Source: Tritrichomonas musculus (Eukaryota > Parabasalia > Tritrichomonadida > Tritrichomonadidae). Taken from it: DNA of 64,000 nt. How positions within the stretch are numbered: position 1 is the first letter of the stretch; each line of letters begins with the position of its first letter. The notes beneath the pieces were generated by a model. That model did not search any database. It had not been told where the DNA came from and worked only from the letters and a program-made list of their open reading frames with translations. A program made the translations under genes and the position numbers. Of the stretch, positions 19,962-30,600 are shown one piece after another. The DNA lies in assembly GCA_039105265.1 (NCBI GenBank), contig JAPFFF010000018.1, forward strand, positions 2,852,001-2,916,000, written 5' to 3'.

Positions 19962-20526
19962 ATAATTTCTATGATTTGAAAAGGTTTGAATGCTTTCTTT
20001 ATTATTTAAATTTAAAACATTTTTCTCTAAGTATTATTTTTAATTTATCAAATATTAAAAGTAGATTTTATTTAAAATATTACTTTTAAAATTAATTAAA
20101 AGCATTTTTATCATTGTATTTAATAAATTAAATCAAATATTTATAAAATTAACTAGAACAGTTTTTTTTATTTTTGAATGGTATAAGAATTTTCAATTAC
20201 TTTTTTTATGGAAAAATAAAAATAAAAAATTGAAGCTTCTCAGTATGATTTCAACATAGGTTGAATTTATTTCCTTTTTTAAGATTAAAATAATGAATCC
20301 ATAACATGAAGCTATGCTTGATATTTCGATAGCATTAGTGCAGAAAATTTCAATACTTTTTTTTTTTAAAAAATCAAGGCAGAAAAATGAACTAATTTGC
20401 TTTCCAAACAAAGATAAATTTACTGTGTAAAATTCAAGCATTTTGTGCAAAGAAAAAAAAAGTAGGAAATTTGAAATTTTTATAAATCATGAGAACAGAT
20501 ACAAGCATATTGAATATATTTAAAAG

Positions 20527-21120
20527 TTAGCATGAGCAACCTTTTTCTGGTTTCTTTTCTGAAAGAGTAACAGTAGGCTTTGGGTTATTAGCATTACTAT
20601 TTTTCATTCTGGAAAAGACAGTTGAAACAGAAGCATTAAATAATTCTTTAACATTTTCGCCCGATGCTGCTGAAGTTTCATAGAATATCATATTTTCTCG
20701 ATCTGCAAGTTCTTCACCTTCTGATGTTTCAACAACTCTCTGTGCTGCAAGGTCGAGCTTATTGCCAACAAGGGCAATAGTACATTCAGGGGGTGCTAAA
20801 TTTCTAACATCACGAACCCAATCACCAATTTTCTCAAATGATGTTCTGTCTGTAATATCATAAACAATGATTGCACAATTACTATCCCTATAGTAACTTC
20901 GTGTAATAGATCTGAAAATTTCTTGACCTGCAGTATCCCAAATCTGCACTTTGATATCTTGCCCATCAATTTGAAGTGTTTTAATTGAAAACGTAACTCC
21001 AACTGTAACATCGTGTATAGGCTGGAAACGATCTTCATCAAATCGTAAAAGAAGGCAAGATTTGCCAACAGCAGAATTGCCAACAATAATAAATTTAAAG
21101 TTTAAAGGAGAAGAACTCAT
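20527..21120 (-). CDS. Rab-family small GTPase, Rab2-like, 197 aa
   Basis: This is a GTP-switch protein of vesicle traffic. It has the P-loop GNSAVGKS (residues 14-21), switch I around HDVTVGVTF (36-44), switch II WDTAGQE (61-67), NKLD (120-123) and ETSA (148-151), all intact. The C-terminus ends CSC, giving two cysteines for geranylgeranylation and membrane anchoring. The stretch RFQPIHDVTVGV and SITRSYYRDS are closest to Rab2/Rab4/Rab14, suggesting ER-Golgi or early endosome traffic. There is one small oddity: the segment after switch II is SNCAIIVYDIT instead of the usual GA-rich GAAGALLVYDIT. Length is normal for the family. An alternative minus frame at 20796-21086 is a shadow. Confidence 0.95.
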   Translation of the reverse strand: MSSSPLNFKFIIVGNSAVGKSCLLLRFDEDRFQPIHDVTVGVTFSIKTLQIDGQDIKVQIWDTAGQEIFRSITRSYYRDSNCAIIVYDITDRTSFEKIGDWVRDVRNLAPPECTIALVGNKLDLAAQRVVETSEGEELADRENMIFYETSAASGENVKELFNASVSTVFSRMKNSNANNPKPTVTLSEKKPEKGCSC

Positions 21121-21406
21121 ATTATTAAATTTAAATTTTTATTGTTAATATTGATTATATTAACAAAAAGTGACTTATCGTTAAAATTTATGTATGCAAT
21201 TTAAATTGACCTCTCTTAATTTTCAAATTTCGTATATCATTCTTTAAAACTGGGGTTCAGATAATGGTGAAGTTTCAAAAAAAACTAATGATTTGGTTTA
21301 ATTTATTGAAAAAATTGTGAGGATTTTTGTGTTATTTTTTTATCAATTTTTTTTTTTTTTTTTTTTGTACAAATACGTTTATTAATTTAAAAAAATTTCC
21401 AAATTT

Positions 21407-22261
21407 ATGAATATTACGAATACACAAACTATATCGATAACAACCAATATTGATGAAAACATTAACACGATGCATGAATATGTCGACAATCACCATGAAA
21501 CCTTGGATGAAGAAATTCAAAACTTATTAAGGTCAATGAGATTTCGTTTAATTAAAGAAAATCAAGAATATTACCAGCCAATAATTCAAAAATTTGAAAG
21601 GAGAGTCGCTGAACAACGCTTAAAAAATGCTACTGAAAAAAAAAGAGGTGAGCAATTAAGGGACCAACTTGATAGAACAAATTTAATGATTTCACGCTTT
21701 GTTCTTCATATAGCAAATCTTAAAGCAAGAGATCATACTGCGAGCATTCGATCTCGCGTTTTTAAAGCATGGGCTGATCTTGCCACCGGAAAACAAATAA
21801 TGACAAGTACTATAGCTCGTTTATATCTTGACCGCCCAATGAGAAGAATTCTTTTTAAGAGATGGGTTCGCAGAATGAGAAAAGTTCGACAGCAGAGACT
21901 TGGAAGAGAACTTCGTCATGTAATGCAACAAGATATTTCTCAAAAAGAAACTGAGCAAACACAAAAAATCACCGCTCTTAGAGCAGAACTTCAAGCTGTT
22001 AGACAGCTTCTTGTTGAACATGAAAAGCAGCACGGTGAAATGCAGCAGAAACTTAGAAGAGCATTTATGCGTGGTGTTGTTAACTTAAACTTGGAAGCTA
22101 TGGATGTTTTTGGTGAAATTCCAACAGAAGTTCCACCTCCGCCAATTCGTAAAAGTGCTGAAATTGCGGCAGCTACTAATCATCAAGATGATGAAGACGA
22201 AGATGAAAATGATTTTTATGTTGAACCTGCACCTAAAATTTCTGTTATTCGCCATAGGTAA
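21407..22261 (+). CDS. POC5: centriolar/basal-body protein POC5, 284 aa
   Basis: POC5 is a conserved centriole component that binds centrin in the distal lumen of centrioles and basal bodies. Here two Sfi1-type centrin-binding repeats are visible, RVFKAWADLATGK (W122) and ILFKRWVRRMRK (W153), each with the Leu/Phe-x2-Trp-Lys/Arg pattern. A coiled coil follows (~165-218), then the hallmark motif FMRGVVNLNLEAMDVF (220-235), nearly the same as in animal POC5 (RGVCALN.EAM). The C-terminus is acidic and disordered. It is shorter than human POC5 (~575 aa), keeping one repeat block and the signature. Trichomonads have several flagella, so basal bodies are expected. The stop lies in TAAA. Confidence 0.85.
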   Translation: MNITNTQTISITTNIDENINTMHEYVDNHHETLDEEIQNLLRSMRFRLIKENQEYYQPIIQKFERRVAEQRLKNATEKKRGEQLRDQLDRTNLMISRFVLHIANLKARDHTASIRSRVFKAWADLATGKQIMTSTIARLYLDRPMRRILFKRWVRRMRKVRQQRLGRELRHVMQQDISQKETEQTQKITALRAELQAVRQLLVEHEKQHGEMQQKLRRAFMRGVVNLNLEAMDVFGEIPTEVPPPPIRKSAEIAAATNHQDDEDEDENDFYVEPAPKISVIRHR

Positions 22262-22458
22262 ATTTTTATGTATGAAAGCTTTCTATAATTTTTATTTCAT
22301 CATGAAATTTTCATGTCAGTATTTATAATATATTTTTAAAGATAAAACAACAAATAGATAGTATATTTTCTTTTTCTTTTTAAATATATATATATATATA
22401 AATTCAAACAATATTTGCTTAATAATAAAAATATAATATATATCGGCAAATTACGAAT

Positions 22459-24690
22459 TCAAACCGCAACATCCTCTTCTTCTTCTTCAATGATATATGA
22501 TGGAAATTCTTGAGAACCTAAATTTGAAATCTTTAATGCATTGTCAATAATGTAAGAATAATCTTCTTTCATTACTGTTGACATTTTATTAACAATTATC
22601 TTAATAGATTCTTCGTAAGATGTTTTTTTCTCCAATTGTGATTGTTGGAAATACAACAACGAAACTGATAAAAGCTTTGGTCCTTTGCTTTGATAAATTT
22701 CCCATAATTCAGCAAACAATGGCATAAAATGCTCGTAGATAAATTCATCTGGTGAAACGCCTGGCCATTTTTTATTGAATGTATGTGCAACAGAAAGAGC
22801 AGCGAATGCAGCTTCAACGTTAGGGTTTAGAGATCCCTCTGGAAAACACACAATAGCAATTTTCATTAATGTAGCAAATAATCCTGACGAAGGTTCTTCA
22901 TTCAGAAATAATTCATCCATAATATCAAGATTCAGCACTAATGGATACATGATCGTTGATCCTTCAGTTGGGGATTGAACATCAAAAACAATTCTGAAGA
23001 GATTTGGAGGCTTATACCCAATAAACATTAACAATTCTTGTACCAAACCATCAAAGTATTTGATAAAATTTTCAATTTTACCAATTTTTTTGATTTCTTC
23101 GAAAGGGAGTGTAAAGTATACAAATTTAGTTTTAATTTCGCCAAATAGAGGAATTTCACTTTCATTAAAATTGATTGAATTGTAAACTTCTGAATTATCT
23201 TCTCCTTCTTTGAAAAAAATGCTATGGCAAACATTAGTGAAATGAACACGCAATTCTTGAGCTCTCGATTTTTTGATTTCATTAACTACTATATAAATTA
23301 AACCGCCAAATGGTGACGCTATTTGAATAGGATTTTTAGTTCCATCAACATTGTATAATTGATTAATAACTGGCCATCTTTTGAAAGGAGGAGGGCTATC
23401 TAGCAATGAATCTGCATGTGATCCAATTTGAATAGATATATTACTGAAATTTTGCGGTTGAATTTTCACTTCTGAAATGACACCAGCAGGCAGCCAAAGT
23501 CCAGTTGAATACCACTCAATTGAAGAAAAATGAACATTTAATTTTATTGAAGCGTTTTGAAGCTTTTCGATCATAAAATGACCGGGAAATATTTCACTAC
23601 ATTTATTAGAAAATTCTGGAGTAAAAAGTTCTGGTGAAAGCTTTGTAAATAAATCACTAAGGAGAACTGCAATTAATTGGTGAATTTCAGAATAAAAGAG
23701 TCCTTCAGGTTGACAATAATTTGTTTTTTCTAAATATAAGAAAGATGTTCTTAAAATATCTTTGAAAAGATGATTATTTGAACGTTCAAAGCAAACAAGA
23801 TAAATTCGGAAATATGTAATAAGTTCTGAGAATTGTAGTATGTTAATTTCGGCATCACTATCTAAAAATTCGTAATACTGGTGAACAAAATAAGGAAATG
23901 ATAATTTTTCGAGTTCAGATGGGTCTGGGCATGTTCTAGTTACACTTTTTTGTCGAAATTTAAATTTTTTCTGGATTGAAGAAAATGCTATACCACATTT
24001 CGAAAGGGATTTATTGATACAAAATTGTCCTTGCGGGTCATCTTCTAGAAAAGATGAACTACATATTAAACCACCGCCATTACAAATATAATTATAAAGC
24101 TCTTCTCCATAAGTGCAATTACTCATTGAAAAAATAACTGCATACTTTGATAAATCCTTATCTTTTATATCTGTCAATATTTCGAAATTAAATCTGAAAT
24201 CTCTGAAAATTCTCTTAATGCTTTCTGCTTCTTTAGGATACATACCTAACAATAAAACATTAATTGGCAATATAGGATTACCAGCTGCAAATTCGATCAT
24301 ATTTTCTAGAAAAGAAAGACTCTCTCCTTCATCTGATTTATTATTAACCAGAAAAGAAAGATTTCCAAGGCAAATAATCCTTCCTTGCTCATATCTAGCA
24401 ATTCCGATGGTTGGCAAATGAAGATCGAGTTCTTCATCAAAAAAATGTTTAATTGAACTTTTTGACAAAGGAATTGAGGTATTGGATAAACAACAAACAA
24501 AATATGATACTTGTGGACGATATATTTCTGATATTCCATTTAATATTCGTTGTATATCTGGAAACATTAAATGGCATGGATGCACCATTTCTTGGCTCGG
24601 TTCTTCTCTAATCAGCGCGTCGTTACTAGATGTTTTCATCGGAGAAACTCTCGGAGATGTGCTCATATGACCTGAATGACCACACCCCAT
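22459..24690 (-). CDS. TCAF/M60-like protein with possible N-myristoylation, 743 aa
   Basis: The C-terminal half (~400-700) follows the peptidase M60-like/TCAF (TRPM8 channel-associated factor) pattern: a beta-rich lead-in TGLWLPAGVISEVKI, then IQIGSHADSL, KRWPVINQLYNVDG and the strand ASPFGGLIYIVV. The N-terminal half (~40-260) looks like the glutamine-amidotransferase-like fold placed before the M60 domain in TCAFs (NVLLLGMYPKE, AVIFSMSNC, NGGGLICSSS). The metal-binding HExxH of active M60 peptidases is not seen; the equivalent region reads ALSVAHTFNKKW, so it is probably not a protease. The N-terminus MGCGHS fits myristoylation at Gly2 plus palmitoylation at Cys3, suggesting membrane attachment. 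TCAFs regulate ion channels in animals; the trichomonad role is unknown. Confidence 0.75.
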   Translation of the reverse strand: MGCGHSGHMSTSPRVSPMKTSSNDALIREEPSQEMVHPCHLMFPDIQRILNGISEIYRPQVSYFVCCLSNTSIPLSKSSIKHFFDEELDLHLPTIGIARYEQGRIICLGNLSFLVNNKSDEGESLSFLENMIEFAAGNPILPINVLLLGMYPKEAESIKRIFRDFRFNFEILTDIKDKDLSKYAVIFSMSNCTYGEELYNYICNGGGLICSSSFLEDDPQGQFCINKSLSKCGIAFSSIQKKFKFRQKSVTRTCPDPSELEKLSFPYFVHQYYEFLDSDAEINILQFSELITYFRIYLVCFERSNNHLFKDILRTSFLYLEKTNYCQPEGLFYSEIHQLIAVLLSDLFTKLSPELFTPEFSNKCSEIFPGHFMIEKLQNASIKLNVHFSSIEWYSTGLWLPAGVISEVKIQPQNFSNISIQIGSHADSLLDSPPPFKRWPVINQLYNVDGTKNPIQIASPFGGLIYIVVNEIKKSRAQELRVHFTNVCHSIFFKEGEDNSEVYNSINFNESEIPLFGEIKTKFVYFTLPFEEIKKIGKIENFIKYFDGLVQELLMFIGYKPPNLFRIVFDVQSPTEGSTIMYPLVLNLDIMDELFLNEEPSSGLFATLMKIAIVCFPEGSLNPNVEAAFAALSVAHTFNKKWPGVSPDEFIYEHFMPLFAELWEIYQSKGPKLLSVSLLYFQQSQLEKKTSYEESIKIIVNKMSTVMKEDYSYIIDNALKISNLGSQEFPSYIIEEEEEDVAV

Positions 24691-25590
24691 TTGGAGAATT
24701 TACCAAAAAATCGTTATGAAAGATTATGAATATTGAATTTTCTTTTTTGAAATTTTTGTGGATAGTTCTCAATACAAAATAGATTTGAAAAAATTCTATG
24801 AAAAAGTGACGATAGATAAAACTTTTGAATAGAGTTTTTCAGAATTATCGGTTAGTTTTCAAATTTGAATGCTTCATTCAATTTCCTTTCAATTTTTTGA
24901 GGCAAACATGCAAGGTAGTCGTTTCTCGTGCACTAAAAGATTTCAAAGTTTCTTATTTCCAAAAAAATATTCTTATGGTCGTATATCATATGAATTTAGG
25001 ATTCTTTATTCTTCAATTTCTTTTTGGAAGAAAATTAGTTAATATTATTTTAGAATAATTTCTCCATATTTTTACTTTAGTAATCTGATGATTTGCTTCT
25101 AGTGTTGAAAGAAAATGAACAAATAGTGCCTAATTTACTTTTTATTAAATTTTTGAAAAAGATACTGAATCTTTAATGCAAAAAATGTATTAAAATCTCC
25201 TTAATTTTTATATATGATTCATATAAAAATATTTAATTACAGAAATATATACATAAATTAAATAAATGTATTTAATATAATTATAATGTTCATTATCGAT
25301 CAGCATATTTCATTAACATCAGTTTATTTTTGAAATTATTTGAACATGCACTAAATATACAGTTTATTTTATTACAGAAAAGCTGATATTATACATTTTT
25401 TTTTTAATGGAAATAAAAATCTTTTTATATTTTGAATAGTTTATATTTATATTTTTCTGCGCAAAAAGCGGTTGGAAAAACTTTACTTTTGAATAAGATT
25501 AACAATAATTTTATTTCAAATAATCACAAATCATAAAATAAATACATATCTATATAAATGATTTTAAATGTATTTTCCATCATCATTGAT
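24691..25590. other. 900-bp AT-rich intergenic stretch
   Basis: I see no convincing gene. The 77-codon frame at 24825-25058 has no recognisable content and is rich in Phe/Leu as expected by chance in AT-rich DNA. No inverted repeats or RNA signatures were noted. Confidence 0.5.
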
Positions 25591-27534
25591 TTATAGTAAA
25601 TCAGTGTAGTTGCATATAATTCCATATGATCCTTCTGTAAATTGAACATGAAATTGATCATCAGATGGTTCACTTGAACCAGATACAGAAAATGTCATAT
25701 TACTCTTTAGTATTCCATCATATTTTACAAGTGTTTCATCTTTCACCGGCTGTAAAACATTAACTGAATAATTGGGGAAAACATAAGATTCATCGAATCT
25801 TCTGGATATATTAAGTTTGTTCATATTGGCTTCATTGAATGAAAAACTAATTTTACCATCATTGTTATTTAATAAAAATTTCACTGAATATGGCTTTTGA
25901 TCAATTATATCATGCCTCATCTTATCCAATAGAATTTCTTCAGTTAGAGCATGCTTCTTATTAGAGGTTGAATCTTGAATGCAAGACTCAATAATTTGCA
26001 GTTCACGGTCAAAAATTTGGAGACCTCTTACGGATCTCATTTGATACGAAATATTTCTTAAATCATAGAATTTTTGAGCTAATGATCCACCTTTTTCTAT
26101 TGATTCATAAAGTCTTTTGATTTCATTTGGAACCGCTGTCAAATCAGTTTGACCAATCATATCTAATCCGAACGTTGATCTAAATGGAATAAATGGAAGT
26201 TCTTGGAAGTATTCATCCAATCTTTCAAAAAGATCAAATAAAATTATCAAATATCGAATATGTAATGGAGGAAGCAGCAAATGAATTGGCCATTCTCTTA
26301 CAATATAATTATATTGTGGTGATGCTGATATCATTTTTCTTATTTCCTTATCTAAAATACCTAATTCTGAAAGTTGTGTAAGCGATGTAGAAACATTTGA
26401 ATTGTTTTCAGCCAATTTGTTTTTTATTGATTGATAGTAATCTGTATGATTCCATGGAATAATCACTGGAACCAAAAGTTTGAGAATAATAGGAATAAAA
26501 CGTCTCAGGCATTTTGTTATCAAAAGCTTTCGATTGTGGGGAGTTTGAGAAGATTGAGAATAAAATTTGTCAAACATTTTGCTATCAATGTAGAAAATCA
26601 TGTAACACAAAAAGCGAAGACTTGAAAGCTTGAATGAAGGAATACGCGAATTAAAATTGTTTAATGATAAACTAACAGGAGCCCGATAAATATATCTCAC
26701 ATCATCTTCCATAAGATGAAGACGTCTATCCAAATCAATTTTTTCTGATACAATATAATCAATATATTCTTCTTCTGTACTTATATTTTGCGCTTTAGCA
26801 ATTTTCTTCCTTTTTTCTGAATCGAAGAAATCGTTAAATAATTTATTATATTCAATTGTTTCAATACTATGCATATCAATATTCTCCGATAAGTTGGCAT
26901 TTGCATCATAAACTGGTTGTGGTGATGAATCATTCGAATTACCTCGCTTTTTTTTTTCTCCCTCTTCGCCAAGAGCTTGAACCTTATATAGCGAATTGCA
27001 TATAAAATCTGCAAAATGCGGTTTCTCGCAGCTATAGCCAGGAGGTCGTTGAATGAGAAAATACGAATGACCAACTTTTCTATCTAATCGAATTTCATTT
27101 GATTTTGAAAATCTGGGGAAATCATTATTTGATTTTAAAGATGATGTGCACAATTTTTGCGTTGGGATATCGAAAAAAAAATCTGACATGAAAGAATTGC
27201 GAGAATTGGACGTTTCGATGTTTTCTACTTTACTTGGCATATCCTGAATTTCTGGAGTCTTAATAGGTTTTCCTGCGAGTTGTAATAGATATTGTTTTTT
27301 TTTATTGGATTTTAAGCAATTTAATAAGTTACCAAAATGATTCCGCAATTCATTATTTGAGTTTTCTTTCTTGGAAGATTGGGGGTTGGGTTTCATAATG
27401 TTGTCACTAGAATTATTCGTATTTAGGCTATTTTGATTTTGAATGCTTTTTTCTGGTTTGCGATGAGGTGCGCCCCTCCGATTTCTCATATTTCTACCTA
27501 CAGAATCAATTTGTCTTGAATGATTCTGCCTCAT
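25591..27534 (-). CDS. hypothetical protein, 647 aa
   Basis: A single long frame. Residues ~1-70 are basic and disordered (Arg, Asn, Ser, Gln rich). The middle (~230-480) is mostly helical, including a Leu/Ile-rich stretch IILKLLVPVIIPW and the segment EWPIHLLLPPLHIRYLIILFDLFERL. The last ~100 residues look beta-rich (VNVLQPVKDETLVKYDG to SYGIICNYTDLL). No catalytic motif or signal peptide is clear. The gene is divergent from the large Rav1/DMXL gene with only 74 bp between the two starts, so they probably share a promoter region. That may mean linked expression but not necessarily linked function. Confidence 0.75.
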   Translation of the reverse strand: MRQNHSRQIDSVGRNMRNRRGAPHRKPEKSIQNQNSLNTNNSSDNIMKPNPQSSKKENSNNELRNHFGNLLNCLKSNKKKQYLLQLAGKPIKTPEIQDMPSKVENIETSNSRNSFMSDFFFDIPTQKLCTSSLKSNNDFPRFSKSNEIRLDRKVGHSYFLIQRPPGYSCEKPHFADFICNSLYKVQALGEEGEKKKRGNSNDSSPQPVYDANANLSENIDMHSIETIEYNKLFNDFFDSEKRKKIAKAQNISTEEEYIDYIVSEKIDLDRRLHLMEDDVRYIYRAPVSLSLNNFNSRIPSFKLSSLRFLCYMIFYIDSKMFDKFYSQSSQTPHNRKLLITKCLRRFIPIILKLLVPVIIPWNHTDYYQSIKNKLAENNSNVSTSLTQLSELGILDKEIRKMISASPQYNYIVREWPIHLLLPPLHIRYLIILFDLFERLDEYFQELPFIPFRSTFGLDMIGQTDLTAVPNEIKRLYESIEKGGSLAQKFYDLRNISYQMRSVRGLQIFDRELQIIESCIQDSTSNKKHALTEEILLDKMRHDIIDQKPYSVKFLLNNNDGKISFSFNEANMNKLNISRRFDESYVFPNYSVNVLQPVKDETLVKYDGILKSNMTFSVSGSSEPSDDQFHVQFTEGSYGIICNYTDLL

Positions 27535-27608
27535 TTTTGGTAGGATAAAATATGATCAAATAAACGGTCACTAGGTTAATATAATGAATTGAGAGGTAAT
27601 ATGATCAA
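27535..27608. promoter_or_regulatory. 74-bp divergent promoter region
   Basis: This is the whole space between two oppositely oriented starts. It contains a TCAAA motif overlapping the ATG at 27609 and another TCAAA at ~27555. Transcript starts this close to the ATG would be usual for trichomonads, where 5' leaders are often under 20 bases. Confidence 0.45.
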
Positions 27609-30600
27609 ATGACTTTTCGCCTTTCAAAGGCACAAATAATTCGCTTAAAACCAAACAGCAAATCATCTTTTGCTGTATCAATGCCAATTCATTGTGAAGC
27701 TACTCTTTTAGCATTTTCTTGCGATAATTTAATTTATATATATAATCGTTCAGATTTTTCCGAAAAAGTCATTGGAACTCCAGATCCATCATCGTCAATT
27801 ATATTAATTACATTTGCATACAGCATTAAACGAGACTTTTATATTTTTTGTATTAAAGATAACAAAAATATTTATCAAATTTCAATGACTGATTTTTCTG
27901 TTGTTCGGATTTATAAGGAAATAAGTAATTCAGTTCCTCATTCATTAACATCATGCATTGATCGACTTTTTTATCTTTCTGACGCAAACTTATATTCGAT
28001 TAATTTTTTACAAGGACAAACAGAATTAATTTCAGAAAAAATAAATTATCAAGAAGTTGTCTCCTCACCTAATGGCTCAGCCATTGCACTTTTCACCAAA
28101 GGTGAAAAAGAAATCAAAATATTATATTATCCTTTTAAAGAAGATAATTTTATATTTTCTTTTGATTCACCGTTAGTAGATTTTCAGTGGGACTGTTCAC
28201 ATTATTTATCAGCGGTTACAGCATGCGAAAACATGACAGTCAAAGTTTGGTTACAACATCAAAATTTGTCGGAAATGTATTGTGTTGGCAGCTATACTTT
28301 TTCAGAGAAAATAACAACAATAGCATTTTGTCATGATTTTACTGATGCTGAATTTATTGGACGGTTTGACAATTCAGTTGGAAATGTAGCTGAACCTTCC
28401 TTAAAAAGGCCAAAAGCACAAATTTTGGTAACAACGACGAAAACGATGATTTTGTGTGAAGAAACGTCTGCCAACACTTTATCACGTGTCATGTCAACAA
28501 GTCTTCCTTACGATGACCAACTTGCCACGATTTGCTACCTATTTCGCATATATTCAAATGGCGAAATTGAGCAGCGGTTTGATATTACATTTTTCACCAA
28601 AAACGGCCTCTTTTTTCACCAGTTAGAATTGGCCTCTAACAAGTACACTCAATTGACACCCTTTCAAATTAAATTCCTGACTAATCCAATCAAAAAAATC
28701 ATCAATTACAACCAACATTTGGTCACTGAAAGTGATTCGTGCTTTTTTGATTGGTATGACGATAAAGAATTGAATGAATTGACCTATGACGTTGGCCAAT
28801 TTATAGGTGAAATTAATTCACTTCAAAATAATTTTGATAAAAAAATTTTTGACATGAAATCTGACAATAATCAACTTCTTATCGTCCTGGCAAAAAATAA
28901 TTCTGGAATTTTTGACATTTTTAAGAAAAATCACATCACTTTTAATTTTGAGACTGATGATGACATCACATCAGCAACGATACACTCACAAAATATATTT
29001 TCTGTTTGTACAAAAAGTGAAGTGATTTGTTATATCCTAGAAAAAGATTCTTTTCAAATTTTTGCCAAATTTAAAGCTAACCGTCCGATTGCCCGTTTTT
29101 TGCCTAATTCATATCTTTTAATGGCGGTTGCATCTGATGACTCGTTGTCGTTTTATTCGATTAAGTATAAATGCTTTACTTTTATCTCTAAAATAACAAC
29201 TGTTCGAATCAATGATTTTGTCTACAAAGAAGACATGAATGCGATTATTGTGTCAACAGACAACATGTTCTTTTTCTATGACTTTGATATTGAGTTACCC
29301 AAAATTCATGCAATTGATGATGATTATGTCTTCCTTACTTCATTGACATTATGTTTGTTTTCAGTGCTTTCAAAAAGGCAACGAAAAGAAAAAGTTACAA
29401 TAAATGATTTTGTAATAAAAGATGATTCCTACATTTTACCAACGTGTTTCTCATCAGATCTTCCATCTCAATTTGAGCGATATTGTCCTTTGAATGCTCC
29501 TGGTTGGGAAGCGCTTGGTGATATTGGAAGGAACTATATTTTTTCTTATAACTTTGCACGTTTTAATGATCCTAAATTGATTCCATTCTTTTCGATTTGG
29601 GGATTTTTATGTCGTGATCAACATCTCCTTATTGAACCTCTTCATTTTACTAACTGTAGAGAAATTATTGCATCATATGCGCCTTTGTGGGTTAAAGACA
29701 ATAAAGTTCTCTCTTCGTTTGTTGTTGAGATTGTAAATAAATCATATCCGAGTGAGGAAGATCTTGATCTGTATCTACTCTTGTGCATTCTTGTTAATAA
29801 ATTCTCAATTGCTTCGGAAGTGGCAATGAAACACGGCAAAAAGAAGATTGCAAAGTATTTGACTTCTGATAAAGAAACAAATCTCACAAAGGTTGAAAAA
29901 AGTGCTTTTGAAGCATTAAAATGTCATCGTTATGAATTAGCTTCTTTGTTCTTTATTGTTTTGAAAAGAAACGATCAAGCTCTGCATGTGATTGCGAAAG
30001 AACCTCTTCTTTTTCTTCTCGTTGCTCGTCTTTTGAATGAAGAAATGAAAATCAAAGAAATTTTATCAATGAATGAATTTTTTACTTCAAAAGAAACTTC
30101 TTCGATAAATCGTTTTTTCACTGTTTTTAAAGAAAATAAGAAAGAAGCTGTTGATATCTTGATTAATTATGAACTTCCTGAATGTGATTTATTGAGTCTT
30201 GATGCGCATCGATGTGAAATGATAAAACAAATAACAAATGATGTTCCGAAACAAATTCTTCTTAATTTGCAAAATGTTCCTTATTTCATTAAAAAGTTTT
30301 ATATGCAACCTTCTTCAATTTCTGTTTTTGTTGAAGATAAAACAACTTCTTCTTCTAAAAAACAAAAGAAATCTTCAAATCATCAAAATTCCTCGTTTGA
30401 TTTTGATTTCGGTGGAATAAAACAACTTGAAATTGATGATTTTGATATCGAAGAAGAAGAAGAAGAAAGTAAGAATGAAATTATAATTAAAGAGAAAAGT
30501 GATATAAAAGCATTGATTGATGATACAAACTTTGCTAATTGTTTTGATAAAGATTTATTTAAAACAAATCCAAATGTAATTTTCACAATCAATGAATCAT

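Noticed and set aside
20193-20450. 85-codon minus frame between the acidic protein and Rab genes
   Set aside because: Phe/Ile/Lys-rich composition expected by chance in AT-rich DNA, no domain, and several homopolymer runs.
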